Origin: an uncultured Clostridia bacterium
Lineage (GTDB): Bacteria; Bacillota; Clostridia; Christensenellales; Borkfalkiaceae
Reading direction: 5' to 3'
Assembly: GCA_944341895.1 (NCBI GenBank)
Contig: CALVMB010000006.1
Span: 1 to 48,221 of the forward strand
DNA: 48,221 bases
In this document: piece after piece, positions 25,407 to 32,566 of the stretch
Layout of the letters: every line of letters begins with the position of its first letter
How positions within the stretch are numbered: position 1 is the stretch's first letter
Notes under the pieces: model-generated
The model's database searches: none
What the model was told of the DNA's origin: nothing
What the model saw: only the letters and a program-made list of their open reading frames with translations
Translations under genes and position numbers: made by a program

Positions 25407-26134
25407 ACGCCGCAAAACGGGGGATCGTCTTCGATAAGGACGGGACCCTGCTCGACTTCGAGGCGCTCTGGATCCCCGTCGCGCAGGCGGCGCTCTCCTT
25501 TGTTGCCTCGCGGTTCGGCGCCCCGCGGGAGGCGGCGGACGCCGCGCTTCGCGCGCTCGGTGTCGCGGAGGGCAGGGCGGAACGCAGCGGACTGCTCGCC
25601 GCGGGCACGTATGCGCAGATCGCGCGGTGCGTGCGCGCCTCGTTCGGGGGGTACGGCGTTTGCTGTGAGGACGGGGAGATGTACCGCGCGGTATGCGCCG
25701 CGTTCGAGCGGGCTCTGCCGTGCGGGCGCATCCTGCCCGCCGTTCCCGCACTGCGGGACATCCTCGAAGGGTTTCGGAAAGAGGGATACGCGCTGTTCGT
25801 CGCCACGACGGACGGCATGCAAAGCACCGCCGCCTGTCTGCGGGGGCTGGGCATCGGGCATCTGTTCGACGCCGTGTTCACCGACGGCGCGCAGGTACCC
25901 GTCAAGCCGCATCCCGCGGCGATCGCCGAGATCGTCCGCACGCACGGCATCGCGCGCGAGGACCTGTTCATGACGGGGGACACGCGCACGGACATGCTGT
26001 TTGCAAAGAACGGGCACATCCGCGCGGTCGGGCTGGCGCGCACGGAGGGCGAACGCGCGGCACTGGCGCCGTATGCGGACGCACTGGCGCGCGATCTCAC
26101 CGAACTGGACGGGATTTTGAAAGAAATGCAATGA
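25400..26134 (+). CDS. HAD-superfamily phosphatase
   Basis: 244 residues. All four HAD motifs are visible: FDKDGT (D12, D14), VATTDG, KPHP and GDTRTDM. A helical cap lies after motif I, as in phosphoglycolate-phosphatase-like enzymes (subclass I). In this operon it may remove phosphate from a sugar phosphate made by the phosphorylase pathway, but no substrate can be assigned. Its start overlaps the GH36 end by 7 nt and its stop overlaps the MATE start (ATGA). Confidence 0.85.
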   Translation: MLNAAKRGIVFDKDGTLLDFEALWIPVAQAALSFVASRFGAPREAADAALRALGVAEGRAERSGLLAAGTYAQIARCVRASFGGYGVCCEDGEMYRAVCAAFERALPCGRILPAVPALRDILEGFRKEGYALFVATTDGMQSTAACLRGLGIGHLFDAVFTDGAQVPVKPHPAAIAEIVRTHGIAREDLFMTGDTRTDMLFAKNGHIRAVGLARTEGERAALAPYADALARDLTELDGILKEMQ

Positions 26135-27606
26135 GATTCCGATTGTCGAAATACATTTTCCCGTCCGTCGTCTCGATGGTGTTGGTCGGAGCGTATACCA
26201 ACATCGACGGGCTGTTCATCGGCAACGCGGCGGGGGACGACGGCATCGCGGCGATCAACATCGTCTGGCCCGTCGTCGCATTCATCACCGCGCTCGGCAC
26301 GGGCATCGGCACGGGCGGCGCGATCGCCGCCTGCAATCGGCGCGGCGCGGGCGACGCCGCGGGCGCAAAGCGGGCAGGGTGCACCGCCTTTCTGCTGTTG
26401 GCGGCAGGCGGGCTCGCCGTGACGCCCCTTCTTTTTTTTGGCGGGAAACTCTTTTTGCGCCTTTCGGGCGCGGAAGGGCAGGTTTTGCGCTATGCGGAGG
26501 CGTACGCGTCCGTCGTCTCGCTCGGCGCGGTGTTTCAGATTGCGGGCGCGGGATTGGTCGTGCTTTTGCGCGGGGAGGGAAAGACCTTTTCCGCCATGGC
26601 GGGCACGGCGCTGGGCCTGGCGGTGCACGTCTTGCTGGACTGGCTGCTCGTGCAAAAATACGCGATGTACGGCGTGGCGCTTTCCACCGTGGCGGCGCAG
26701 GCGGTCGTCGTGGCGGCGGCGCTCCCGTGCTTTTGTCTGCGCCGCGGTGCGGCGCAGGGCGACCCGTGCGGGGATCGCCCCGCGGGAGCGGAACACGGCG
26801 CGCATTGCTCTGCGGAGCAAACCGCATGCGAGCCATGCCCCGAGCAACCGTCGCCCTGTTGCGCGGAACCGAGTGCTCTCCAGAGTGCGGAGCAAAGTGC
26901 GCCCAACGGCGCGGAACCGTTTGCGGGGCGGAAAGGCAAACGCGCCCTTGCGTCTGTCGGCGAGATATTGCGCCTGTCCGTGGCGCCGTTCGGGGTCAAT
27001 TTCGTGTCCTCGGTGGTCCTGCTCGTCACCAATTATTTTGCGCTCCGCACGGGCGGCACGGCGGCGGTGTGCGCGTACGGCGTGATGAGTTACGCCTTTT
27101 TCACCTTCGATTACGTCTTTCAGGGGGTATGCGACGGCGTTCAGCCCGTGCTCAGTTATTGCGCGGGCGCGGGGGATTACGCGCAAAAACGGCGCGCCGC
27201 GCGCTGTGCGGTGATCCTTCTGGCGGCGCTGTCCGCGCTGTTCGCGTGCATGACGCCTCTGCTGATCAAATTCCTGCCCGCGGCGTTTTCCGTCTCTGCC
27301 GAGGCGGCGGCGCTCATGCGGAACGGACTGATCGCGTACGCCTTTTCCTATCCGCTGAAAGCGGCGGTCAAATGGATCTGCGCATACGCCTATTCGCATC
27401 GGCGCGGCAAGATCGCAAACGTGTGCATCTTTGCCGATCCGCTGCTGTTCACGCCGCTGTTTCTCGCGGTTTTGCCCTCCCTGCTGGGGACGGACGGGCT
27501 GTGGCTCGCCCTTCCGCTGACGCAGGCGGCAGTATTTGCCGTCGGCGCTGTGCTGACGGCCGTCGCGCACAGGCGCGCAAAAGGAGATGCGTATGTTTCG
27601 CGGTGA
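26131..27606 (+). CDS. MATE-family transporter with an unusual central insert
   Basis: 491 residues. It begins like many clostridial MATE proteins (RFRLSKYIFPSVVSMVLVG, then NIDGLFIGNAAGDDGI) and has about twelve helices in two halves. MATE proteins export drugs, metabolites or oxidised cofactors using Na+ or H+. The loop joining the halves is about 68 residues here (about 203-270), where 15-20 is normal. It is rich in Cys, Pro, Ala, Glu and Gln and contains imperfect repeats (SAEQTA, SAEQSA). The reading frame is intact on both sides. ATGA overlap at the start; the next gene begins inside its last codons. Confidence 0.85.
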   Translation: MRFRLSKYIFPSVVSMVLVGAYTNIDGLFIGNAAGDDGIAAINIVWPVVAFITALGTGIGTGGAIAACNRRGAGDAAGAKRAGCTAFLLLAAGGLAVTPLLFFGGKLFLRLSGAEGQVLRYAEAYASVVSLGAVFQIAGAGLVVLLRGEGKTFSAMAGTALGLAVHVLLDWLLVQKYAMYGVALSTVAAQAVVVAAALPCFCLRRGAAQGDPCGDRPAGAEHGAHCSAEQTACEPCPEQPSPCCAEPSALQSAEQSAPNGAEPFAGRKGKRALASVGEILRLSVAPFGVNFVSSVVLLVTNYFALRTGGTAAVCAYGVMSYAFFTFDYVFQGVCDGVQPVLSYCAGAGDYAQKRRAARCAVILLAALSALFACMTPLLIKFLPAAFSVSAEAAALMRNGLIAYAFSYPLKAAVKWICAYAYSHRRGKIANVCIFADPLLFTPLFLAVLPSLLGTDGLWLALPLTQAAVFAVGAVLTAVAHRRAKGDAYVSR

Positions 27607-28390
27607 TCGTCTGTATATGATCTCCAACCGCTCGCGGCTTCCCTGCATGGGATTTGTTTTTGCGGGCGCGGGGGATGTGATCGGCATCGACAGTTGCTCG
27701 GGCGCGGAGTCCGAACGGGTGGAAGATGTGGTGCTTTCGCTGGGCGGAAGGGTGCATTGCTGGTTTCTGACGCACGCGCATTTTGACCACATCGAAGGGC
27801 TGATCGGCATTCTGGAACGCGGAAAGGTGCAGGTGGACGCCGTCGCGTACCGCTTTCCGCCCACCGATTACATCGAACGGGTGGAACGCGCCGAAAACCG
27901 CGTCGCGCGCGTCGCCGATCTGGAAGCGCAGATCCGCAGGCGCGGCGTGCCCGTGATCGTTCCCGAAAAGGGAAAGCCGATCGCCGTCGGGCATTTTACC
28001 GTACTGCCGCTCTCCGACGGGAGCGCCGTGGGAGAGAGCCTCAACCCCTCCAGCGTAGTATACCGCGTGCAGACGAACGGAGACCCCGTTCTGTTTTTGG
28101 GGGATATGGACTGGCGGGCGGAGGACAAGATCCTCGCCGAGTTCCCGCAGGAGATCCGCTGTCCCGTCGTGCAGATGTCGCACCACGGCCAGCAGGGCGT
28201 GAGCGAGCGCTTTTACCGCGCGGTCTCGCCGAAGGTCTGCCTTTGGCCGACGCCCGAATGGCTCTGGAACAACGATCTCGGCAAGGGATACGGCACGGGC
28301 CCGTTCAAGACGCTGGAAACGCGCGCGTGGATGGAAAAACTCGGTACCGTCAATTATCGGTTCACCGAGGACGTCGTGCTCATTCAATGA
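27593..28390 (+). CDS. Metallo-beta-lactamase-fold hydrolase (ComEC-like type)
   Basis: 265 residues. Metal ligands are visible as HAHFDH in WFLTHAHFDHIEGL, GDMD in FLGDMDW, and SHHGQQG. This resembles the stand-alone hydrolases related to the ComEC C-terminal domain, which act on phosphodiester or nucleotide substrates; the role here is unknown. ATG 27593 has GGAG at 6 nt, better than ATG 27587. It overlaps the MATE end by 14 nt, so it is the last clearly coupled gene of the operon. Confidence 0.75.
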   Translation: MFRGDRLYMISNRSRLPCMGFVFAGAGDVIGIDSCSGAESERVEDVVLSLGGRVHCWFLTHAHFDHIEGLIGILERGKVQVDAVAYRFPPTDYIERVERAENRVARVADLEAQIRRRGVPVIVPEKGKPIAVGHFTVLPLSDGSAVGESLNPSSVVYRVQTNGDPVLFLGDMDWRAEDKILAEFPQEIRCPVVQMSHHGQQGVSERFYRAVSPKVCLWPTPEWLWNNDLGKGYGTGPFKTLETRAWMEKLGTVNYRFTEDVVLIQ

Positions 28391-28438
28391 ACGGGCACGC
28401 GGGACAGCATCGGTAACGGTTGCGGGGAAAAGAGGAAA

Positions 28439-29089
28439 ATGCCGGAAGAATTATGGAATCTGCTCAGCATTTTGCTGGCGGTCGTGCTGGGGTTTGCGAT
28501 CGGGTACGAGCGCAAACTGCGTTACAAGGAAGCGGGCATCCGCACGCACACCATCGTGTGCGCGGGTTCGGCGCTGATCATGGTCGTATCCAAATATGGG
28601 TTTGCGGACATACAGGAATACGATGCCTCGCGCGTGGCGGCGCAGATCGTGTCCGGCATCGGGTTTCTGGGCGCGGGCATCATCATCTACCGCAAGCACG
28701 AGATCCACGGCCTGACGACGGCGGCGGGCGTATGGGCGACGTCGGGCGTCGGCATGGCGGCGGGCGCGGGGCTGTACCTCGTCGCCTTCGGCGCCACGGT
28801 CATCCTGATCGGGGTGCAGTGCCTGTTCCATATCCGCTGCAGGATCTTTCAGACCAAAAAGTTTTTTCAGGTCAACATCTGTTTCGTGAGCGCGGATGCG
28901 GAGAGCGACATCATCAAATCGCTGTTCCAGACCGATCGGTTCAACCGTTTGGTCATTGAACACGCGAACGGCGAGACCGTCTATCACGCCACGCTCAATA
29001 CGGACAAGGAATTTTCGTCGCAGCGCCTGCGCGAGATCATGGCGGAGCACCCGTTCATCCGTTCCATCGAGCGTGTGGACGAGAGCTGA
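28439..29089 (+). CDS. MgtC/SapB-family membrane protein
   Basis: 216 residues with four to five N-terminal helices and the MgtC signature: IGYERKLRYKEAGIRTHTIVCAGSAL (motif quoted in part), then VSGIGFLGAGIII and LTTAAGVWATSGVGMAAG. A soluble C-terminal domain of about 70 residues follows. MgtC proteins are tied to growth at low magnesium and to membrane ATPase control. AGAGGAAA precedes ATG 28439. The 48-nt gap from the previous gene shows no terminator, so readthrough from the glycan operon is possible. A strong terminator follows. Confidence 0.88.
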   Translation: MPEELWNLLSILLAVVLGFAIGYERKLRYKEAGIRTHTIVCAGSALIMVVSKYGFADIQEYDASRVAAQIVSGIGFLGAGIIIYRKHEIHGLTTAAGVWATSGVGMAAGAGLYLVAFGATVILIGVQCLFHIRCRIFQTKKFFQVNICFVSADAESDIIKSLFQTDRFNRLVIEHANGETVYHATLNTDKEFSSQRLREIMAEHPFIRSIERVDES

Positions 29090-29121
29090 CGCATCGCAGG
29101 CGCCTGCGCGCCGCAACACAA

Positions 29122-29157
29122 AGAGCGCCCGCCCCGAACATTCGGGGCGGGCGCTCT
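29122..29157 (+). terminator. Strong terminator closing the plus-strand operon
   Basis: 17-bp arms (29122-29138 with 29141-29157), very GC-rich, followed by CTTGCC. The arms nearly touch, so the real loop is a few bases larger. It marks the end of the plus-strand run that began at 5506. Confidence 0.75.
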
Positions 29158-29297
29158 CTTGCCGTGCGGGTATTTCCCGCTGTCCGCAGGCGGTGCTTTC
29201 CGTTCTCCCCACGCGCTTGCGCGGGAGGCGGCGCATTTTCTGAAGTGCCGCTGTCGGCGGCGCAAAGCGGGAAGCAAACAGCCGCAGGACAGTAAGA

Positions 29298-29325
29298 GAG
29301 CGGGGCAGAAGTTTTTGCCCCGCTC
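29298..29325 (-). terminator. Terminator-like hairpin after the DUF4097 gene
   Basis: Ten-pair arms (29298-29307 with 29316-29325) around AGTTTT-rich loop sequence, 12 nt past the minus-strand DUF4097 stop. Only a weak U-stretch follows on the minus strand. Confidence 0.5.
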
Positions 29326-29337
29326 TTGCGCGTTCTG

Positions 29338-30162
29338 TCATGCTTCGAACGAGATCGAAATGTTTCCGACGTCGGTGGAGACGGTCAGCGTCTTTTCGCC
29401 CGTTCCGCCGCTTGTGATGTCGGAAGAACCTACATCCGTTTCCGCGACGACGGTGTAGTCGGCGGCGCTCCCCGCCAGTGTCGCGCGGATGTCCCCGACG
29501 TCCGAACGCAGTTCGGCACTGTCCGCGCGCAGTACGCCTTCGCCGAGGCGGATGTTCCCCGCATCGGCCTGCAATCGTGCGGAGGCGGCGGCGATGTCGC
29601 CCGTGCCCCCGATGTTCCCGTTGTGCGTCCGCGCCTGCAAGTCGCCCGCGCAGGTCACGTCCTGCAGGGAAATGTTCCCGTTGTCCGTCTGAATGTTCAG
29701 GCGGGCGCATACCGCGCCGCGCACGCCGATGTCGCCGCTGTCCGTTTTCAGCGAAAGGGCAAGTTCGGCGCCCGCGGGCAGGGTCAGCCGCGCGACGGGG
29801 GCGGAAAACTGCCAGGAAAACAGGCTCGTCCCGCCGCTTTGTTCGGCGACGCGCAGCGTGCCGTCCTGCACGGTGAGCGCGGTATTTTCTTCCTTGCCTT
29901 CGACGACGGGATAGACGAGCGAAATGCCTTCCGCCTCCGCGGAAACGCACACTTCGATGTCTGCGCTGCGCAGGTCGAGTTCGACCGCGCCGATCGCCTC
30001 TTCGCCCTGCGCATACGTGCGTTCGGCGTAGCGCACCGTCTCGAGTTTTGAAAAATCCCAGTCCGCTGCGGACATGCCGCAGGCGAATACCACGACGCCC
30101 GCCAGAAGCAGTACGGCGCCGACGATGCAGAGCCATTTGCAGGCGGCAGAAACTTTACGCAT
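29338..30162 (-). CDS. DUF4097 beta-strand-repeat envelope protein
   Basis: 274 residues. One N-terminal transmembrane segment (CIVGAVLLLAGVVVFACG) is followed by a right-handed beta-helix-like series of short repeats: LKTDSGDIGVRG, IQTDNGNISLQ, ARTHNGNIGGTG, LQADAGNIRLG and STDVGNISISF. This is the DUF4097 (YvlB/LiaX-like) pattern. Such proteins sit at the outer membrane face and are linked to cell-envelope stress. It overlaps the DUF1700 gene by 8 nt and forms the end of a PadR-DUF1700-DUF4097 operon, a recurrent Bacillota set. Confidence 0.85.
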   Translation of the reverse strand: MRKVSAACKWLCIVGAVLLLAGVVVFACGMSAADWDFSKLETVRYAERTYAQGEEAIGAVELDLRSADIEVCVSAEAEGISLVYPVVEGKEENTALTVQDGTLRVAEQSGGTSLFSWQFSAPVARLTLPAGAELALSLKTDSGDIGVRGAVCARLNIQTDNGNISLQDVTCAGDLQARTHNGNIGGTGDIAAASARLQADAGNIRLGEGVLRADSAELRSDVGDIRATLAGSAADYTVVAETDVGSSDITSGGTGEKTLTVSTDVGNISISFEA

Positions 30163-30748
30163 GGGTATCCCTCCGTTTTCCCGTGATGAACCGCCCCGTC
30201 TCGGCGAATGCGGCGCCGAGCAGGCGGATGCACTGTTTGGTCAGCCAGCCGAATGCGGGGATGAGCAGGCATCCCGCGCCCGCCGCCGCCAGCCCGATGC
30301 CCAGGTGCGCTACATAGGCGCCCGAAGCGCCGTCGGCGATCATTTGTACGGCGAAGTAGCCGAACTGCACGATGCCTGCGATCACGCAGGCGACGCCGCT
30401 GAGCGCGGCCGCCGCAAAGGCAGCCGTCACCGCCAGCGCGGCGGCGAGCAGGGGAATGCCGAGAAAGAGCGCGCCGATCACGACCAGCGCGGTGCGCGCG
30501 GCGGTATCGCCCGCCGTCGCCTGCCGTGCGCCCGCGGCATGCACGCCCGCGCTTTCCGCGTCCTCGAGGATGCGCCCCGCCGCCGCGGCGGGATCGCCGA
30601 ATTCGGCGAGGATGTCTTCCTCCGCCAGCCCCGCATCCCGCTTGTCGCCGTACAGTTCGGCATAGTATCCGACCGCCGCGTCCCGTTCCTGCCGCGGCAG
30701 GGAACGGAGCGCTCTGCGGAATTTCTTTTCCCATTGTTTGTAGGTCAT
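30155..30748 (-). CDS. DUF1700 (HAAS-type) membrane protein
   Basis: 197 residues. The N-terminal 65 residues are the HAAS-like signature: YKQWEKKFRRALRSLPRQER, then YYAELYGDKRDAGLAEEDIL and EFGDPAAAA. Four or so hydrophobic segments follow, rich in Ala and Gly. DUF1700 proteins are usually encoded between a PadR regulator and a DUF4097 protein, as here, and are thought to relay envelope signals. GGAGG precedes the ATG; ATGA overlap with padR. Confidence 0.88.
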   Translation of the reverse strand: MTYKQWEKKFRRALRSLPRQERDAAVGYYAELYGDKRDAGLAEEDILAEFGDPAAAAGRILEDAESAGVHAAGARQATAGDTAARTALVVIGALFLGIPLLAAALAVTAAFAAAALSGVACVIAGIVQFGYFAVQMIADGASGAYVAHLGIGLAAAGAGCLLIPAFGWLTKQCIRLLGAAFAETGRFITGKRRDTHA

Positions 30749-31059
30749 TGTACACCTCCGTCTGCGATGAACGCATACATCTTTTTGAGCATTTCCGCGT
30801 CCTCTAAAAATTCGCGGATCTTTTCTTCGCCCCGCGCGGTGATGGTGAAATATTTGCGCAGTCTGCCGTTGTGCGCCTCGCTGCGCGCCGTCACGCAGCC
30901 CGCCGCCTCCAGCCGTTTGAGGATGGGGTACAGCGTCGATTCCGCGATCTCAATGCACGGCGCGATGTCCGTCAGGATCTTGTAGCCGTACGATTCGCCC
31001 CGCCGCAGAACGGAGAGCACGCAAACGTCCAGCAATCCCTTTTTCAGTTGACTGTCCAT
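30745..31059 (-). CDS. PadR-family transcriptional regulator
   Basis: 104 residues, the short PadR-s2 type. The winged helix is visible: GLLDVCVLSVLRRGESYGYKI, STLYPILKRLEAAG and LRKYFTITARGEEKI; a short C-terminal dimer helix follows. PadR proteins are ligand-released repressors, often autoregulated. The inverted repeat spanning this gene's own promoter fits that. GAGGAGGG precedes the ATG. Confidence 0.92.
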   Translation of the reverse strand: MDSQLKKGLLDVCVLSVLRRGESYGYKILTDIAPCIEIAESTLYPILKRLEAAGCVTARSEAHNGRLRKYFTITARGEEKIREFLEDAEMLKKMYAFIADGGVQ

Positions 31060-31088
31060 CTGCCCTCCTCAATACTCTTTTATGGATA

Positions 31089-31119
31089 ATACTATACATT
31101 GCATAGTATGCATTGTCAA
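31089..31119 (-). promoter_or_regulatory. PadR operon promoter with embedded operator
   Basis: On the minus strand: -35 TTGACA (31119-31114), 17-nt spacer, -10 TATAGT (31096-31091). A 7-bp inverted repeat, ATACTAT and ATAGTAT with a 7-nt spacer (31089-31109), covers the -10 box and part of the spacer. That is where a PadR dimer would exclude RNA polymerase. Confidence 0.75.
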
Positions 31120-31461
31120 GCGTTTGCGCGCACTTTTTTTCAAAAAATCCGCAGATATCCCGCGCGGGCGCGGCAGTCGCCTTTTGCGGCGGGGCAGGGC
31201 AAATTCTTTGCACGGGGAGAGGACGCCTGTTTTGTGTCGCGGCGGGTGGCGCATTCCTTGTGCGGCGCGCGGGCGCCGCAGTTGCTTTCTGCGCGGGGCA
31301 GGGGTGCAGTGCTTGCGCGCATGGACGCTTTTTCAAGTACGAAGGGGCGGGCGCATTCTTTGCGCACGCAGGGGCTTGCGCGCGGGCGCAAAATCTGGTA
31401 TACTGAAAGCCGTTCGGGCTGCCCGCCGCGGCGGGGCGCGCGAAAAAGCGAGGTAGACATT
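31120..31461. other. Gene-free leader upstream of the Crp/Fnr gene
   Basis: With 31060-31119 this makes about 400 bases between divergent genes. No credible coding sequence. From 31180 to 31400 it carries degenerate, unaligned repeats of GC-rich blocks such as GGGGCAGGG and GCGCATTCTTTGCGC. The Crp/Fnr promoter lies at its right end. Confidence 0.55.
31376..31404 (+). promoter_or_regulatory. Promoter of the Crp/Fnr regulator gene
   Basis: -35 TTGCGC, 17-nt spacer, -10 TATACT (31399-31404). It lies in a 43-nt block (31368-31410) repeated at 34320-34362 with 38 identical positions. Confidence 0.6.
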
Positions 31462-32121
31462 TTGGAAAAGGAACGGGCGCTCGCCCTGCTCCCGTATTGG
31501 GAGCGGCTGAGCGGGGAACAAAAGCAATACATCGCGGCGCATGCGCGCATGCGCAGGTGCGCAAAGGGGGAGGCCGTGCACGGTTACGGCGAGGCGTGCC
31601 TCGGCACCGTGTTGATCCTGCAGGGCACCTTCCGCGTCTTTCTGCTTTCCGAGGAGGGCAGGGAAGTCACGCTGTTCCGCCTCGGCGCGGGGGAGCCGTG
31701 CGTGCTGTCCGCTTCCTGCGTCATCCGCCAGATCACTTTCGATACGCACATGGTCGCGGAGAGCGAGGGCGAACTGCTCGTCGTCGGTTCTGCGGCGTTC
31801 GACAGGGTCGCCGAAGAAAACATCTACGTCAAATGTTTTTTGTACGAGACGGCGACCCGCCGTTTTTCGGACGTGATGTGGGCGATGCAGCAGATCCTGT
31901 TTTTGAAAATGGACAGGCGGCTCGCGCTCTTTTTGCTGGGCGAATACGAGCGGACGGGCAGCGCCGAGATCCGCATGACGCACGAGCAGATCGCCGTACA
32001 CATCAGTTCCGCGCGCGAGGTGGTGGCGCGCATGCTCAAACGGTTTGAAGCGGACGGGCTGGTGTGCCTGCGCCGCGGGAGCATCATCCTCGTGCGCCCC
32101 GAGGCGCTCCGGGCGGTATAA
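31462..32121 (+). CDS. Crp/Fnr-family transcriptional regulator
   Basis: 219 residues from the TTG at 31462. The frame is open for 120 codons further upstream, but that part is GC-rich, repetitive and lies over the promoter. The N-terminal cyclic-nucleotide-like beta-roll spans about 20-120 (GTVLILQGTFRVFLLSEEGREVTL). A dimer helix is followed by a Crp-type HTH (MTHEQIAVHISSAREVVARML). The beta-roll holds cysteines C80 and C86 in LGAGEPCVLSASC. There is no four-cysteine FeS motif of FNR, so a thiol or other redox switch is one inference. It is next to thioredoxin and CoA-disulfide reductase genes. AGGT lies 8 nt before the start. Confidence 0.85.
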   Translation: MEKERALALLPYWERLSGEQKQYIAAHARMRRCAKGEAVHGYGEACLGTVLILQGTFRVFLLSEEGREVTLFRLGAGEPCVLSASCVIRQITFDTHMVAESEGELLVVGSAAFDRVAEENIYVKCFLYETATRRFSDVMWAMQQILFLKMDRRLALFLLGEYERTGSAEIRMTHEQIAVHISSAREVVARMLKRFEADGLVCLRRGSIILVRPEALRAV

Positions 32122-32136
32122 AAAATTTTTGCGAAC

Positions 32137-32177
32137 GTGACCAAGTCACATACACGGCCTTCTTTTTTTGGTACAAT
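32137..32177 (+). promoter_or_regulatory. trxA promoter with Crp/Fnr-like activator site
   Basis: -10 TACAAT at 32172-32177. The matching -35 (32149-32154, CATACA) is poor. A 13-bp dyad, GTGAC-CAA-GTCAC (32137-32149), is centred about 41 bases before the expected start near 32184. This is the position of a class II Crp/Fnr activator site, and a Crp/Fnr gene lies immediately upstream. Confidence 0.65.
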
Positions 32178-32209
32178 GCAGACAAATCAAACCAAAGGAG
32201 GCCACTGCA

Positions 32210-32530
32210 ATGGCTGAACTGAAGATCACGAAAGATAATTTTGAAACGGAAGTTTTGCAATCCGAACTTCCCGTCCTGCTCGATTTCTGGGCGCCCTGGT
32301 GCGGGCCCTGCCGCATGCTCGGTCCCGTGGTCGCGCAGATCGCCGAGGAATTTGCGGGCAAAGCGAAGGTCGGCAAGATCAATGTGGACGAAGAGGAAGA
32401 ACTGGCGGCGGCGTTCCGCGTTTCGAGCATCCCCATGGTCGTGGTGATGAAGGGCGGCAAGGTCGTCAACGCGTCCGTCGGCTACAAGCCGAAGGCGCAG
32501 ATCGCCGCCATGCTCGGCGAACAGGCATAA
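32210..32530 (+). CDS. trxA: Thioredoxin
   Basis: 106 residues, the standard thioredoxin length. The active site is WCGPC with C31 and C34, preceded by VLLDFWAP. The cis-proline region reads SSIPMVVVMKGG. It reduces protein disulfides in the cytoplasm, with electrons usually from thioredoxin reductase. AAAGGAGG precedes ATG 32210; the frame opens at 32168, but only this start has the ribosome site. It begins the operon that continues with CoA-disulfide reductase 36 nt later. Confidence 0.95.
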   Translation: MAELKITKDNFETEVLQSELPVLLDFWAPWCGPCRMLGPVVAQIAEEFAGKAKVGKINVDEEEELAAAFRVSSIPMVVVMKGGKVVNASVGYKPKAQIAAMLGEQA

Positions 32531-32566
32531 GTCTGCCGAAAATACGCAAAAAGGCGGGTGGATACT

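Noticed and set aside
26740-26940. Frameshift in the MATE gene
   Set aside because: The frame is intact and family helices resume on the far side, so this is an in-frame insert.
31180-31400. Riboswitch or structured leader RNA
   Set aside because: It is GC-rich degenerate repeat lying mostly upstream of the promoter; no known riboswitch core is visible.
31099-31461. N-terminal extension of the Crp/Fnr frame by about 120 codons
   Set aside because: It covers the promoter and repetitive leader; the family length and ribosome site fit TTG 31462.
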